Position numbers and translations under genes: made by a program. A DNA stretch of 64,000 bases. Source: JAGXKT01 sp964531695 (GTDB lineage: Bacteria > Planctomycetota > Phycisphaerae > SM23-33). The stretch is taken from contig CAZHEH010000014.1 in assembly GCA_964531695.1 (NCBI GenBank), positions 1 through 64,000 on the forward strand, written 5' to 3'. How positions within the stretch are numbered: the stretch's first letter is position 1; each line of letters opens with the position of its first letter. Of the stretch, positions 16,971 to 25,320 are shown one piece after another. The notes under the pieces are model-generated. The model was not told the origin of the DNA and ran no database searches. It saw nothing but the letters and a program-made list of their open reading frames with translations.

Positions 16971-16995
16971 ACTCGATTCCTCGGCAGTGGACCAA
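16966..16995 (-). promoter_or_regulatory. promoter of the lipid kinase-kdsA operon
   Basis: Minus strand: TTGGTC (16990-16995), 18-bp spacer, TATTAT (16966-16971). It shares five bases with the plus-strand TATAAT, so the two promoters should exclude each other. Confidence 0.5.
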
Positions 16996-17043
16996 TCGGC
17001 CCGCGCGCCGCATGCGGCCGGCCGGGGACGGGAGCACCAGCCC

Positions 17044-18375
17044 ATGGAACAGAATGTGCAGGACCGGGTGGACGCGATGATCGCGCAGGATTCGTGGACC
17101 TTCGAGGACAGCCGGCGTCTGACCGAGACGCTGGCCCGGACGCCCGACGGACCGGCTCGGCTGAGCCGCTTGGCGGCCGAGCTGGCCGGCGGAGCGGAGG
17201 CGCCCAAGGGCGCCGAGGCCCTCAAGCTGGGCCTCGTCCGCTATGCCCTGTGCCAGTTCGAGGCCGCTTTGCGGGTGCTGGGCGAAGCCACGGACAACAA
17301 GGACCGCCGGTACGTCCAGGCCCTGTGCCTCAAGCACCTGGGGCACTACGCCGCCGCCATCGAGGAAGTGGACCGCGCCCAGAGCCGCGGCTGGGAGCCG
17401 CCCGAGGAGATGGACCTCGAGCGGGCCGAGCTGCTCGCCCTGTCGGGGGACACCGACGCGGCCGGGAAGGAAGTGTCCGCCCTGGAGAAGAAGATGCAGG
17501 ACTCGCCGGACTGGCTGTACGTCCGCGGGCTGGTCCACGAGCTTTCGGGGAACGGGGAGCGGGCGGTCGAGTGCTACACGCGGGCGCGAGAGATCGAGCC
17601 GGGGCACGCCCGCGCGACCTTCCGCCTGGCGTTCTATTGCGATCTCCACGGCGACGAGGAGGAGGCCGTCGAGTTGTACCGGGAATGCGTGTCGCGCCCG
17701 CCGGTGCACGCCCACGCCCTGCTCAACCTCGCGGTGCTCTACGAGGACGCCGGCAGGTACGACGAGGCCGAGAACGCCGTGCGAACGGTGCTGGCGGCCA
17801 ACCCGAACCACCTGCGGGCGCGGCTTTTCCTTCGCGACATCGCGTCCTCCCGGACGATGTACTACGACGAGGACCAGGCCAAGCGAATCGCCCGGCGCAA
17901 CGCCGTGCTCGACATCCCGGTCACTGACTTCGAGCTGTCGGTGCGGGCCCGCAACTGCCTTAAGAAGATGAACATCCGGTCCCTGGGCGACCTGATCCGC
18001 ACCACGGAAGCCGAGCTGCTGGGATATAAGAACTTCGGCGAGACCTCGCTGAAGGAGATCAAGGACATGCTGGCCCCCAAGGGCCTGCGGCTGGGGCAGG
18101 CGCTGGAGGAGGACAGCGATTTCGGCGAGCTGCCGCCGCCGTCGGCCGAGGGGCCCTCGCAGGATGAGGGTATCCTGGCCACGCGGGTGGAGGACCTGAA
18201 CCTCTCGATCCGCGCGGCGCGGACGCTGGAGAACCTCGGGGTCCACACACTGGGCGACCTCGTGCAGCGAACCGAGGCCGAGATGCTCGCCTGCAAGAAC
18301 TTCGGGCAGACGAGCTTGAACGAGATTCGCGAACGATTGGCCGAGCACGGCCTCTCGCTCCGCGACAGCGAGTAG
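17044..18375 (+). CDS. TPR protein with two RNA polymerase alpha-CTD modules
   Basis: A 443-residue protein without signal peptide. Residues about 60-285 form TPR-like helical repeats (RAVECYTRAREIEPGHA, EEAVELYREC, YDEAENAVRTVL). Two modules follow, about 293-352 and 381-440, each matching the RNA polymerase alpha C-terminal domain (LSVRARNCLKK, IRSLGDLIRTTEAELL, KNFGETSLKEIKDML; and LSIRAARTLENLG, HTLGDLVQRTEAEML, KNFGQTSLNEI). The alpha N-terminal assembly domain is absent, so it is not the core subunit. It may bind AT-rich upstream DNA or transcription factors in place of alpha-CTD. The ATG at 17044 follows a good promoter. Confidence 0.88.
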   Translation: MEQNVQDRVDAMIAQDSWTFEDSRRLTETLARTPDGPARLSRLAAELAGGAEAPKGAEALKLGLVRYALCQFEAALRVLGEATDNKDRRYVQALCLKHLGHYAAAIEEVDRAQSRGWEPPEEMDLERAELLALSGDTDAAGKEVSALEKKMQDSPDWLYVRGLVHELSGNGERAVECYTRAREIEPGHARATFRLAFYCDLHGDEEEAVELYRECVSRPPVHAHALLNLAVLYEDAGRYDEAENAVRTVLAANPNHLRARLFLRDIASSRTMYYDEDQAKRIARRNAVLDIPVTDFELSVRARNCLKKMNIRSLGDLIRTTEAELLGYKNFGETSLKEIKDMLAPKGLRLGQALEEDSDFGELPPPSAEGPSQDEGILATRVEDLNLSIRAARTLENLGVHTLGDLVQRTEAEMLACKNFGQTSLNEIRERLAEHGLSLRDSE

Positions 18376-18427
18376 CTACACGGAAACCCCTCTCGCGGGC
18401 GCTGCCGGGCAACCGCGGAATGACGAC

Positions 18428-19741
18428 GTGCTGAAGCGTATTTGGCAATTGCGCCGTACGCGCATCGCGATGGTCCTGGTCGGCGGGGCGATCTGCCTGG
18501 CCGGGGCCGTCACGGCCGTGGTCTTGTCTAGCTGCGGACCGGGCGAGGCGCCCGGCCCGGCGCTGCGACCCCCCGCCGAGCCCCTGCGGATGCAGGGCGT
18601 GCCGACCGTCCGCGTGCGAGTCATCTCCAGGGCGGAGCGTACGCTCGCTCTGGGTGCCACCGCACCGTGCGAGGTCTTCGCCGGCGACCACCGCGTGGCC
18701 GCGTTTGAAACGCCGGTGGATGAGATCCGCGTCAGCCGGCAGGGCGATACCTGGCGGCTCGGCGACCGGTCCGGCGACGCGAAGTACCTCGAGTTCCGTC
18801 CCTCCGGCGACGGCTACATCCGCGTGGCCGGCACGTCCTACCGCGGGCGGATGCGGCTCGTCCCGCGCGGCCAAGACCGTATGCTGGCGGTTAATCACGT
18901 CGACATGGAGAGCTACCTCGCCGGCGTGCTGTCGAAGGAACTCTACCCCAACTGGCACGCGGAGGCCTACCGGACCCAGGCCATCGCGGCCCGAACCTTC
19001 GCGCTGTACCACCACATAACCGCCCACGAAGGCAGCGATTACGACCTCGGCGCCGGGCAGGGCGCGCAGGTCTACGGCGGCGTGGACGGAGAGACGGACC
19101 GCGCCTGGACGGCCGTGCGCGAAACCCACGGGCAGGTCCTTGCCATCGGCCCGCGAAACAGGCGGAAGGTCTTCATGGCCCAGTATTCCTCCTGCTGCGG
19201 CGGCACGGTGAACGCGGCGGCGGCGATCCGCCAGGCCGCCGCCATCGAGCCCCTCCAGGGTGGACAGGGCTGCGAGCATTGCCGGAACGGCTCACACTAC
19301 CGTTGGGAGGACGTGGCGATTCCGCTCGGGGAGGTCTACCGGGCCCTGGTGAAGACGTATCCGGCCCAAGCCCGGCCGCTCGGGGGCGTGGCGGACCTTC
19401 GCGTCGAGCAGCGCCTCCAAGGGCGCTGGGTCGCGTGGGCGACGGTCGTCGGCAGGCGCAAGGACGCGAGCGGAACCCCCCGCACGATGAAGGTCCGGGG
19501 GCAGGACCTCCGCATCGCCCTCATGCGGCACACGAGCGCGGGGTCGAAGCTCCGGTCCATCTGCTGCGACATCGAGGTACGCGACGGGAAGGCCGTGTTC
19601 TCCAACGGGCGGGGGTTCGGGCACGGCGTGGGGCTCTGCCAGTGGGGCGCCCAAGGCAAGGCCCTGGCCGGCTGGACGGCCGAGCGGATCCTCGCCTTCT
19701 ACTACCCCGGCGCCGTCATCACACGGGCCTACGATCCGTAG
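18428..19741 (+). CDS. SpoIID/LytB-domain lipoprotein
   Basis: A 437-residue secreted protein beginning with GTG. A basic start and hydrophobic segment end in the lipobox-like VLSSC, so it is probably lipid-anchored. The body matches the SpoIID family (lytic transglycosylase acting on denuded peptidoglycan in spore formers): ESYLAGVLSKEL, the segment QAIAARTFAL, and the C-terminal GRGFGHGVGLCQWGA. Cysteine-rich stretches (SSCCGG, CEHC) suggest disulfides. In a non-sporulating bacterium the role is probably peptidoglycan remodelling. It follows the alpha-CTD gene by 52 bp. Confidence 0.85.
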   Translation: MLKRIWQLRRTRIAMVLVGGAICLAGAVTAVVLSSCGPGEAPGPALRPPAEPLRMQGVPTVRVRVISRAERTLALGATAPCEVFAGDHRVAAFETPVDEIRVSRQGDTWRLGDRSGDAKYLEFRPSGDGYIRVAGTSYRGRMRLVPRGQDRMLAVNHVDMESYLAGVLSKELYPNWHAEAYRTQAIAARTFALYHHITAHEGSDYDLGAGQGAQVYGGVDGETDRAWTAVRETHGQVLAIGPRNRRKVFMAQYSSCCGGTVNAAAAIRQAAAIEPLQGGQGCEHCRNGSHYRWEDVAIPLGEVYRALVKTYPAQARPLGGVADLRVEQRLQGRWVAWATVVGRRKDASGTPRTMKVRGQDLRIALMRHTSAGSKLRSICCDIEVRDGKAVFSNGRGFGHGVGLCQWGAQGKALAGWTAERILAFYYPGAVITRAYDP

Positions 19742-19754
19742 GTCCCTTCCCGTA

Positions 19755-19783
19755 TTGCCCGTCGCGGGCGGGCCTCGTACAGT
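19755..19783 (+). promoter_or_regulatory. promoter of the CDP-alcohol transferase gene, leaderless geometry
   Basis: TTGCCC (19755-19760), 17-bp spacer, TACAGT (19778-19783). The ATG begins 6 nt after the -10 box. Confidence 0.55.
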
Positions 19784-19789
19784 TGTCCC

Positions 19790-20590
19790 ATGATCGGACG
19801 GGCCGTCGGCTTCGGATTCTCCACGGCGCGGGACGCCTTCGCGCGGTTCCTCGTGCGCCTGGGCGTCACGCCCAACACGCTGTCGCTCGCCGGGGCCGTT
19901 TTCACGGCCGGGGCCGGCACATGCTACGCACTCGGCGCGGGGGCGGGCTTCGCCTGGACGCTCGTGCCGGGCGCGGCGCGGACCGCCTACGTGCCACTGG
20001 CCGGCCTTGCCCTGCTGCTGGCCTCCGCCTGCGACATGCTCGACGGCGCGGTCGCCCGCATCGGCGGCAAGAAGACGCAATTCGGCGGCTTCCTGGACAG
20101 CACGCTCGACCGCTTCAGCGACTTCGCCGTCTACGCCGGCATCGGCGTCGGCTTCGCCTGGCGCGGCCCGGCCAACCTCACCTTCCTCCTCCTGGCGATG
20201 CTCGCCTTCTTCAACGCGTACATGATCTCCTACACGAAGGCCCGCTCGGAGGACTTCATCGACTCCTGCGGCGTGGGCTTCTGGCAGCGTGGCGAGCGCT
20301 CGGCCGCAGTGCTGATCGCGACCTTTGCCGGCAACATCCCCGCCCTGCTCGTCCAGCAGGCGACCTTGCCGGCGCTGACGGTCTGGCGGCGCATCCGCCA
20401 CACGCAACAGGTGTTGCGCGCCCGGGAAGGCCGGCCGGCCAAGACCCTGCCCGCCTGGGTGGAGAAGCTCCGCGTCTGGCGCGCGCCGCGGATGACGCCG
20501 CCGTATGACCTGGTCGTCGCCGTCAACATCGCGTGGCTGCTCTTCGCGGATCTCCGGCCGGTCGACGTGCTGCGGCAGTGGCTGATGTGA
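19790..20590 (+). CDS. CDP-alcohol phosphatidyltransferase
   Basis: A 266-residue integral membrane enzyme joining a CDP-activated lipid to an alcohol. The family signature D-x2-D-G-x2-A-R-x8-G-x3-D-x3-D is complete (DMLDGAVAR ... GGFLDSTLDRFSD, residues about 83-113). Several hydrophobic segments follow. The acceptor (glycerol phosphate, inositol, serine or other) cannot be told; the extended C-terminal part after residue 195 is unusual for PgsA. It sits among envelope genes. Confidence 0.9.
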   Translation: MIGRAVGFGFSTARDAFARFLVRLGVTPNTLSLAGAVFTAGAGTCYALGAGAGFAWTLVPGAARTAYVPLAGLALLLASACDMLDGAVARIGGKKTQFGGFLDSTLDRFSDFAVYAGIGVGFAWRGPANLTFLLLAMLAFFNAYMISYTKARSEDFIDSCGVGFWQRGERSAAVLIATFAGNIPALLVQQATLPALTVWRRIRHTQQVLRAREGRPAKTLPAWVEKLRVWRAPRMTPPYDLVVAVNIAWLLFADLRPVDVLRQWLM

Positions 20591-20645
20591 GGACCGCCCC
20601 GGCCGAGCGGTACAATACGTGTGACACGCGGAAGGAGCGCCGAGA

Positions 20646-21194
20646 ATGCCCATAGCCCAGGACGATCGCGACAAGCTGCTCTCGCTGGCCCGCATGGCCG
20701 TGGAGGCGGCCGTGCGCGGGCAAACGCCCCCCAGGCCCGAGGGCGCCACCGGCCTGCTCGGCGAGCGGCGCGGATGCTTCGTCACCTTGCGGAACGGCCC
20801 GCACCTCCGCGGCTGCATCGGCACGTTCACGCCGGATAAGCCGCTGGCCGAGCTGATCGTCGAGATGGCCGTCGCGGCCGCCACGCAGGACCCGCGGTTC
20901 CGAGCGAACCCCATCACGCCCGAGGAGTTGCCCGAGCTGGCCGTCGAGCTGTCCGTGCTCTCTCCGCTGGAGCGGACGGCCGAGCCGGAGAAGCTCACGC
21001 CGGGCACGCACGGCGTGTACGTCAAGCGCGGCTGGCAGTCGGGCTGCTTTCTGCCGGAGGTCGCCACCGAGATGGGCTGGGACGCCGAGCAGTTCCTCGA
21101 CCACTGCTGCGCCGGCAAGGCCGGACTGCCCGCGGGCGCCTGGCGATCCCCCGACACCGAGGTGTACCTGTTCACCACGGAGAAGATCGTGTGA
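20646..21194 (+). CDS. AMMECR1-domain protein (AmmeMemoRadiSam protein A type)
   Basis: A 182-residue protein with the AMMECR1 fold: GCFVTLRNGPHLRGCIGTF near residue 40 and the C-terminal W-x(n)-P-type segments of the family are clear. The biochemical function is unknown. In many bacteria it travels with a Memo-like protein and a radical SAM enzyme; neither is adjacent here. A GGAAGGAG ribosome site precedes the ATG, and a TACAAT box at 20611-20616 may be its -10 element. Confidence 0.88.
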   Translation: MPIAQDDRDKLLSLARMAVEAAVRGQTPPRPEGATGLLGERRGCFVTLRNGPHLRGCIGTFTPDKPLAELIVEMAVAAATQDPRFRANPITPEELPELAVELSVLSPLERTAEPEKLTPGTHGVYVKRGWQSGCFLPEVATEMGWDAEQFLDHCCAGKAGLPAGAWRSPDTEVYLFTTEKIV

Positions 21195-21527
21195 CCCGCT
21201 GGCGCGAGGGTCCGATGGCATCTCGGATCAACCCGCGCGAGCGACTGCGGCGTAACCTAGTTGAAGAAAGCTTTCCGCAGATCGCGGCGGGACGAGCTTC
21301 TTCAACGGCCGGCTACCGCCTCCGAGGGCCCATGGGCCGGGGCGCTGCGATCGGCCGGGGTTTGCGGCCGCATCATCCGCGTGGGACACCAAATACGGGC
21401 ATCGGGATCCGTGAGCCAAAAAAGGTTGACGCCTCGCGGCGGCCGCCTCTAGAATACCCTCACAAATCCCGCTGCAGGGGACGCCGTCGCTCGCGCTCCG
21501 GGCGGGGATCGCCACGAGAGAAACGCC
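21195..21527. other. 333-bp gene-free stretch with a promoter
   Basis: A 9-bp inverted repeat (GTTGAAGAA at 21260-21268, TTCTTCAAC at 21298-21306) may end transcription from the AMMECR1 gene. The promoter at 21426-21455 serves the glycosyltransferase. No gene is visible in the rest. Confidence 0.5.
21426..21455 (+). promoter_or_regulatory. promoter of the glycosyltransferase gene
   Basis: TTGACG (21426-21431), 18-bp spacer, TAGAAT (21450-21455). The predicted leader is about 65 nt. Confidence 0.65.
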
Positions 21528-23060
21528 ATGGACTGGTCCGAATTCGGCTACACGCTGTTCATGTCGATCTACACCTTCCTGCTGGTGGTGGTGTCGATCT
21601 ACGGCCTGCACCGGTACGGGCTGGTCTTCCTGTACTACCTGCATCGGCGGAAGACGCCCAAGCCCAAGGGCCACTTTCACGATCTGCCGCAGGTGACGGT
21701 GCAGCTCCCGATGTACAACGAGCCGCTCGTGGCCGACCGCATCATCCGCAAGGCCTGCGAGCTGGACTGGCCGAAGGACCGGCTCTACATCCAGGTCGTC
21801 GACGACAGCACGGACGGCACGCCGGAGATCGCCCGCACAGCCGTGGAAGAGGCCCGGCGGCGCGGCTTCGACATCGACTACGTCCATCGCGAGAACCGCG
21901 AGGGCTTCAAGGCGGGGGCGCTGGCAAACGGGCTGCGGACCGCCAAGGGCGAGTTCGTGTCGATCTTCGACGCGGACTTCGTGCCCGAGCCGAGCTTCCT
22001 CAAGCGGTCGATCGACTACTTCACCGACCCCAAGGTGGCAGTCGTTCAGACCCGCTGGGAGCACATGAACCGCGACGACAGCGTGCTGACGAGGACGCAG
22101 GCGATCTTCCTGGACGGGCACTTCGCCATCGAGCACATGGCGCGGAACCGCAGCAACCGGTTCATGAACTTCAACGGCACGGCCGGGACGTGGCGGCGGT
22201 CCGCCATCGGCGACGCCGGCGGCTGGCAGCACGACACGCTGACTGAAGACCTGGACCTGTCCTATCGGGCCCAACTGAAGGGCTGGAAGTTCATCTTCCT
22301 GCCGGACCTGGCCGCCCCGGCGGAGCTGCCGCCCGAGATGGCCGCGTTCAAGGCCCAGCAGTTCCGCTGGACCAAGGGCGGGGCGCAGACCTCACTCAAG
22401 CTGATCCCGAAGCTGCTGCTGTCGAAAATGCCGTGGAAGGTCAAGCTCGAGGGTTTCTTCCACCTGACGTGCTACACGATGCACATCTACATGTTCTTCC
22501 TGATCCTGCTGCTCTACCCGGCCATCGTGCTGCGGTCGGCACCGGGCATGGAGACGAGCGTCTGGCGAAACCTGTTCGACGTGAGCGTTTTCACGCTCGC
22601 CACGCTCTCCGCGAGCGTGTTCTACGTCGCCAGCCAGGTCGAGCTGACCGGCGACTGGCGGACCGGCGTGAAGTACCTGCCGATCATGATGGCGGTCGGC
22701 ATCGGGTTGTGCGTCTCGAACACCAAGGCCGTGCTGGAAGCGTTGTTCGGACGGCAGAGTGAGTTCGTCCGCACGCCGAAGTACGCCGGGCTGGGCGTCA
22801 AGGCCCAGAACGAGACGGGCAAGAAGCGCAAACGCGCCTGGCTGCCGTACGCCGAGTTCGGCGCCGGCGTGTACATGCTGTTCTGCCTGTTCGTGTGCCT
22901 CGGGCTGGGCTACTCGCCGATGACGGCCCCATTCCTGGCCATGTTCGCCTTCGGCTTCTTCTACGTCTCAGTCCTGAGCTTCCAGGCCGAGCGCCGCAAG
23001 GCCCGCGCCGCGGCCGCCGAACGCAATACCCAGCCGGCGACCGTGGCCGAGAAGGCGTAG
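21528..23060 (+). CDS. membrane glycosyltransferase, family 2
   Basis: A 510-residue inner-membrane enzyme of the cellulose-synthase/ceramide-glucosyltransferase-like GT2 group. An N-terminal membrane segment is followed by the catalytic domain with VQLPMYNE, VVDDSTDGT, FDADFVPEP, a TEDLDLSYR and QQFRWTKG, i.e. the D, DxD, TED and Q(Q/R)xRW motifs in order. At least four C-terminal membrane segments follow (about 315-340, 355-375, 445-470, 475-495). It probably polymerises or transfers sugar to a lipid. No PilZ domain or accessory bcs genes are present. Confidence 0.9.
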   Translation: MDWSEFGYTLFMSIYTFLLVVVSIYGLHRYGLVFLYYLHRRKTPKPKGHFHDLPQVTVQLPMYNEPLVADRIIRKACELDWPKDRLYIQVVDDSTDGTPEIARTAVEEARRRGFDIDYVHRENREGFKAGALANGLRTAKGEFVSIFDADFVPEPSFLKRSIDYFTDPKVAVVQTRWEHMNRDDSVLTRTQAIFLDGHFAIEHMARNRSNRFMNFNGTAGTWRRSAIGDAGGWQHDTLTEDLDLSYRAQLKGWKFIFLPDLAAPAELPPEMAAFKAQQFRWTKGGAQTSLKLIPKLLLSKMPWKVKLEGFFHLTCYTMHIYMFFLILLLYPAIVLRSAPGMETSVWRNLFDVSVFTLATLSASVFYVASQVELTGDWRTGVKYLPIMMAVGIGLCVSNTKAVLEALFGRQSEFVRTPKYAGLGVKAQNETGKKRKRAWLPYAEFGAGVYMLFCLFVCLGLGYSPMTAPFLAMFAFGFFYVSVLSFQAERRKARAAAAERNTQPATVAEKA

Positions 23061-23305
23061 CGCATGCGCTCGCGTGCCCTCCCGTCGGACGTCGGCCCCT
23101 CCCGGGCTCACGGGCCATCGCCCGCCGGCTGACGCCGTGGATCCACGAGGCCTTCGCTGGGGCTTCCGCTCTGCGCCGGGGCAGAACGGCCCATGGCCCT
23201 CGCGGCTGCCGGCTCGCCCGCGGCGGGGCTGCCCGATGCACGGCACGACGTGCTGCCGCCGCGGGCCCTTCCGAGCGGCGCCCGGCCCGCTTAGAATGCC
23301 CCGGA

Positions 23306-24256
23306 ATGACCGAACGCTTCCATTACGGGCTGGACGCCATCCCCAAGACGCTGTACGGCGGCGTGCTGGCGATCGGCAACTTCGACGGTGTGCACCGCGG
23401 GCATCAGCGGATCGTGCAAACCGCCCGCGAGCTGGCCGGCCAAAGCGTCGGGCCGGTCCTGGCGATGACCTTCGACCCGCCGCCGGACGTGGTCATCCGC
23501 CCAAACGACAAGCTCCGGCGTCTCACGCCGCACAAGCACAAGTGCGAGCTGCTCGCTGCGGCCGGCGCGGACGCCGTCATCACCGCCCCTGCCACGCGAC
23601 AACTGCTGGGAATGGAGCCGGACGCCTTCGCCGAGCAGGTGATCGCCCGCCGGCTCGCACCGCGGCACGTGGTCGAAGGGCCGAACTTCCGCTTCGGGCG
23701 GCGCCGTGCCGGCGACGTGTCGGCCCTGGCGGCCGCCGGCGAGCGGCTGGGCTTCGAGGTGCACGTGGTCGAGCCCGTCTTCACGGAGATCGACGGTGAG
23801 CCGTGGCGCGTGTCGAGCACAAAGGTCCGCGAGCTCATCGCCCAAGGGCGCATCGAGGCGGCGGCTCGCTGCCTCGGCCGGCCGTACGCGTTGTACGGGC
23901 CGGTCCTGCCGGGCGCGGGACAAGGGCGGCTGCTGAGCTTTCCGACCGCGAACATCGACCCGCCGGAGCAGATCGTCCCGGCCGACGGCGTCTACGCCGG
24001 GATCGCCGAGGTCGGGGGCGGTCGGCACGCGGCCGCGGTAAGCATTGGCAACAAGCCGACGCTCGGGCCGGCGCCCGAGCGCGTCGTCGAGGCGTTCCTG
24101 CTCGACGGCACCGGCGACTACTATGGGCAGGAGTTGAAGCTGGAGTTGCTGGCCCGAGTGCGCGACCAGGAGCGGTTCCGCTCGGCCGAGCAGCTCAGTG
24201 ACCAGATCGCAAAGGACGTGGCCCGTGTGCGCGACATCTGCCGGCAAGAACTTTGA
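23306..24256 (+). CDS. ribF: bifunctional riboflavin kinase/FAD synthetase
   Basis: A 316-residue enzyme making FMN and FAD from riboflavin. The N-terminal adenylyltransferase part has IGNFDGVHRGHQ and VVEGPNFRFGRRRAGD. The C-terminal kinase part (about residues 190-316) has SFPTANID, the PADGVYAG segment and EAFLLDGTGDYYGQ. The ATG at 23306 is chosen because it begins the conserved region; a TAGAAT box ends 8 nt before it. The next gene overlaps its 3' end. Confidence 0.94.
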   Translation: MTERFHYGLDAIPKTLYGGVLAIGNFDGVHRGHQRIVQTARELAGQSVGPVLAMTFDPPPDVVIRPNDKLRRLTPHKHKCELLAAAGADAVITAPATRQLLGMEPDAFAEQVIARRLAPRHVVEGPNFRFGRRRAGDVSALAAAGERLGFEVHVVEPVFTEIDGEPWRVSSTKVRELIAQGRIEAAARCLGRPYALYGPVLPGAGQGRLLSFPTANIDPPEQIVPADGVYAGIAEVGGGRHAAAVSIGNKPTLGPAPERVVEAFLLDGTGDYYGQELKLELLARVRDQERFRSAEQLSDQIAKDVARVRDICRQEL

Positions 24257-25250
24257 CGAGATCGTCCGCCGACTGTCGGAGGCGGACTCACTGCTGCTGG
24301 TCACCCACGCGCGCTCAGACGGCGACGCGCTGGGCTCGATCGTCGCGCTGGCCCGCGCGGCGCGGGCCGTGGGCAAGTCGGCCCGGCTGCTCGTGCCGGA
24401 TGAACCGCCGGACCGCTACGACTTCCTCATCGAGGGATGGGACGTGGCGCTGGCGAAGGACTTCGACGCGCTGGCCGACACCGTTGACTTGGTGGCGATT
24501 CTCGACACGTGCGCCCTGCCCCAGCTTGACGGGCTGAGCGACGGGCTCGAGCGCTGCCGCGACAAGATCACCGTAATCGACCACCACGCCACCGGGGACG
24601 ACATCGGCAGTATCCGCTGGGTGGACACCTCCGCCGCGGCCGTGGGAATCATGGTCGGGGAGTTGCTGGAGGCGCTCGACTGGCCCGTGGACTACGAAAC
24701 GGCCGCGGCACTCACCACGGCCGTCACGACCGACACCGGCTGGCTCCGCTACGCCAACACGGACGCCCGGGCGCTCCGGGCCGTCGCGAAGTGGTTCGAC
24801 AAAGGCGTTCGCCCGGACGAGCTGTTCCGTGAGATCTACCAGACGGATCGCCCGGAACGCGTGCGTCTGCTGGCGCGGGTCCTGGCCGGGATGCGCCTGT
24901 GTGCAGACGGACGACTGGCCGTGATGTGCGTCCGCGCGGAGGACTTCGAGGCGACGGGCGCCCGCCCGGACGAGACGGAGAACTTCGTCAACGAGGCGAT
25001 GCGGATCGGCCCGGTGGAGACCTCGATGACCCTCGTGCAGAACGAGGATTGCGTCCGCGTCAGCTTGCGCAGCCGCGGGGCGGTGGACGTGTCGGCCATC
25101 GCCAAGCGATTCGGCGGCGGCGGACATACACGGGCGGCCGGGCTTCGCCGCGACGGGCCCATCGACGATCTGGCCGAGGCCCTCGTCGCCGCCTGCACGG
25201 AGGCCCTCTCCGCGGCCGGCGGGGGCGAAGCGACGCGCCGCGATCCTTGA
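24225..25250 (+). CDS. nrnA: DHH-family phosphoesterase (NrnA-like)
   Basis: About 341 residues. The DHH part has THARSDGDALGS, the AILDTC segment and VIDHHATGD; the DHHA1 part ends with FGGGGHTRAAG. This matches bifunctional nanoRNase/pAp phosphatases, which degrade 2-5-nt RNAs and 3'-phosphoadenosine 5'-phosphate. I prefer the GTG at 24225 (32-bp overlap with ribF) with AAAGGA upstream; another GTG at 24198 is also open. ribF-nrnA coupling suggests one operon. Confidence 0.88.
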   Translation: MCATSAGKNFDEIVRRLSEADSLLLVTHARSDGDALGSIVALARAARAVGKSARLLVPDEPPDRYDFLIEGWDVALAKDFDALADTVDLVAILDTCALPQLDGLSDGLERCRDKITVIDHHATGDDIGSIRWVDTSAAAVGIMVGELLEALDWPVDYETAAALTTAVTTDTGWLRYANTDARALRAVAKWFDKGVRPDELFREIYQTDRPERVRLLARVLAGMRLCADGRLAVMCVRAEDFEATGARPDETENFVNEAMRIGPVETSMTLVQNEDCVRVSLRSRGAVDVSAIAKRFGGGGHTRAAGLRRDGPIDDLAEALVAACTEALSAAGGGEATRRDP

Positions 25251-25286
25251 CGCCGGGCGAGGCGGCCCGTAGTGTCTGGCCCTTGC

Positions 25287-25305
25287 GCCCCCGCATGACG
25301 GGGGC
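25287..25305. terminator. hairpin before the epimerase gene
   Basis: GCCCCCG (25287-25293), loop CATGA, CGGGGGC (25299-25305). It sits 15 nt before the epimerase ATG and 37 nt after the nrnA stop. It could attenuate readthrough or stabilise the leader; no T-tract follows. Confidence 0.4.
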
Positions 25306-25320
25306 TGGAATGGATGAAGC

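Noticed and set aside
16924..18348. Upstream extension of the lipid kinase frame on the minus strand
   Set aside because: It is the shadow of the TPR/alpha-CTD gene; the ATG at 16923 begins the recognised domain.
20611..20616. TACAAT as full promoter of the AMMECR1 gene
   Set aside because: No acceptable -35 at 16-18 bp; kept only as a possible -10 box.
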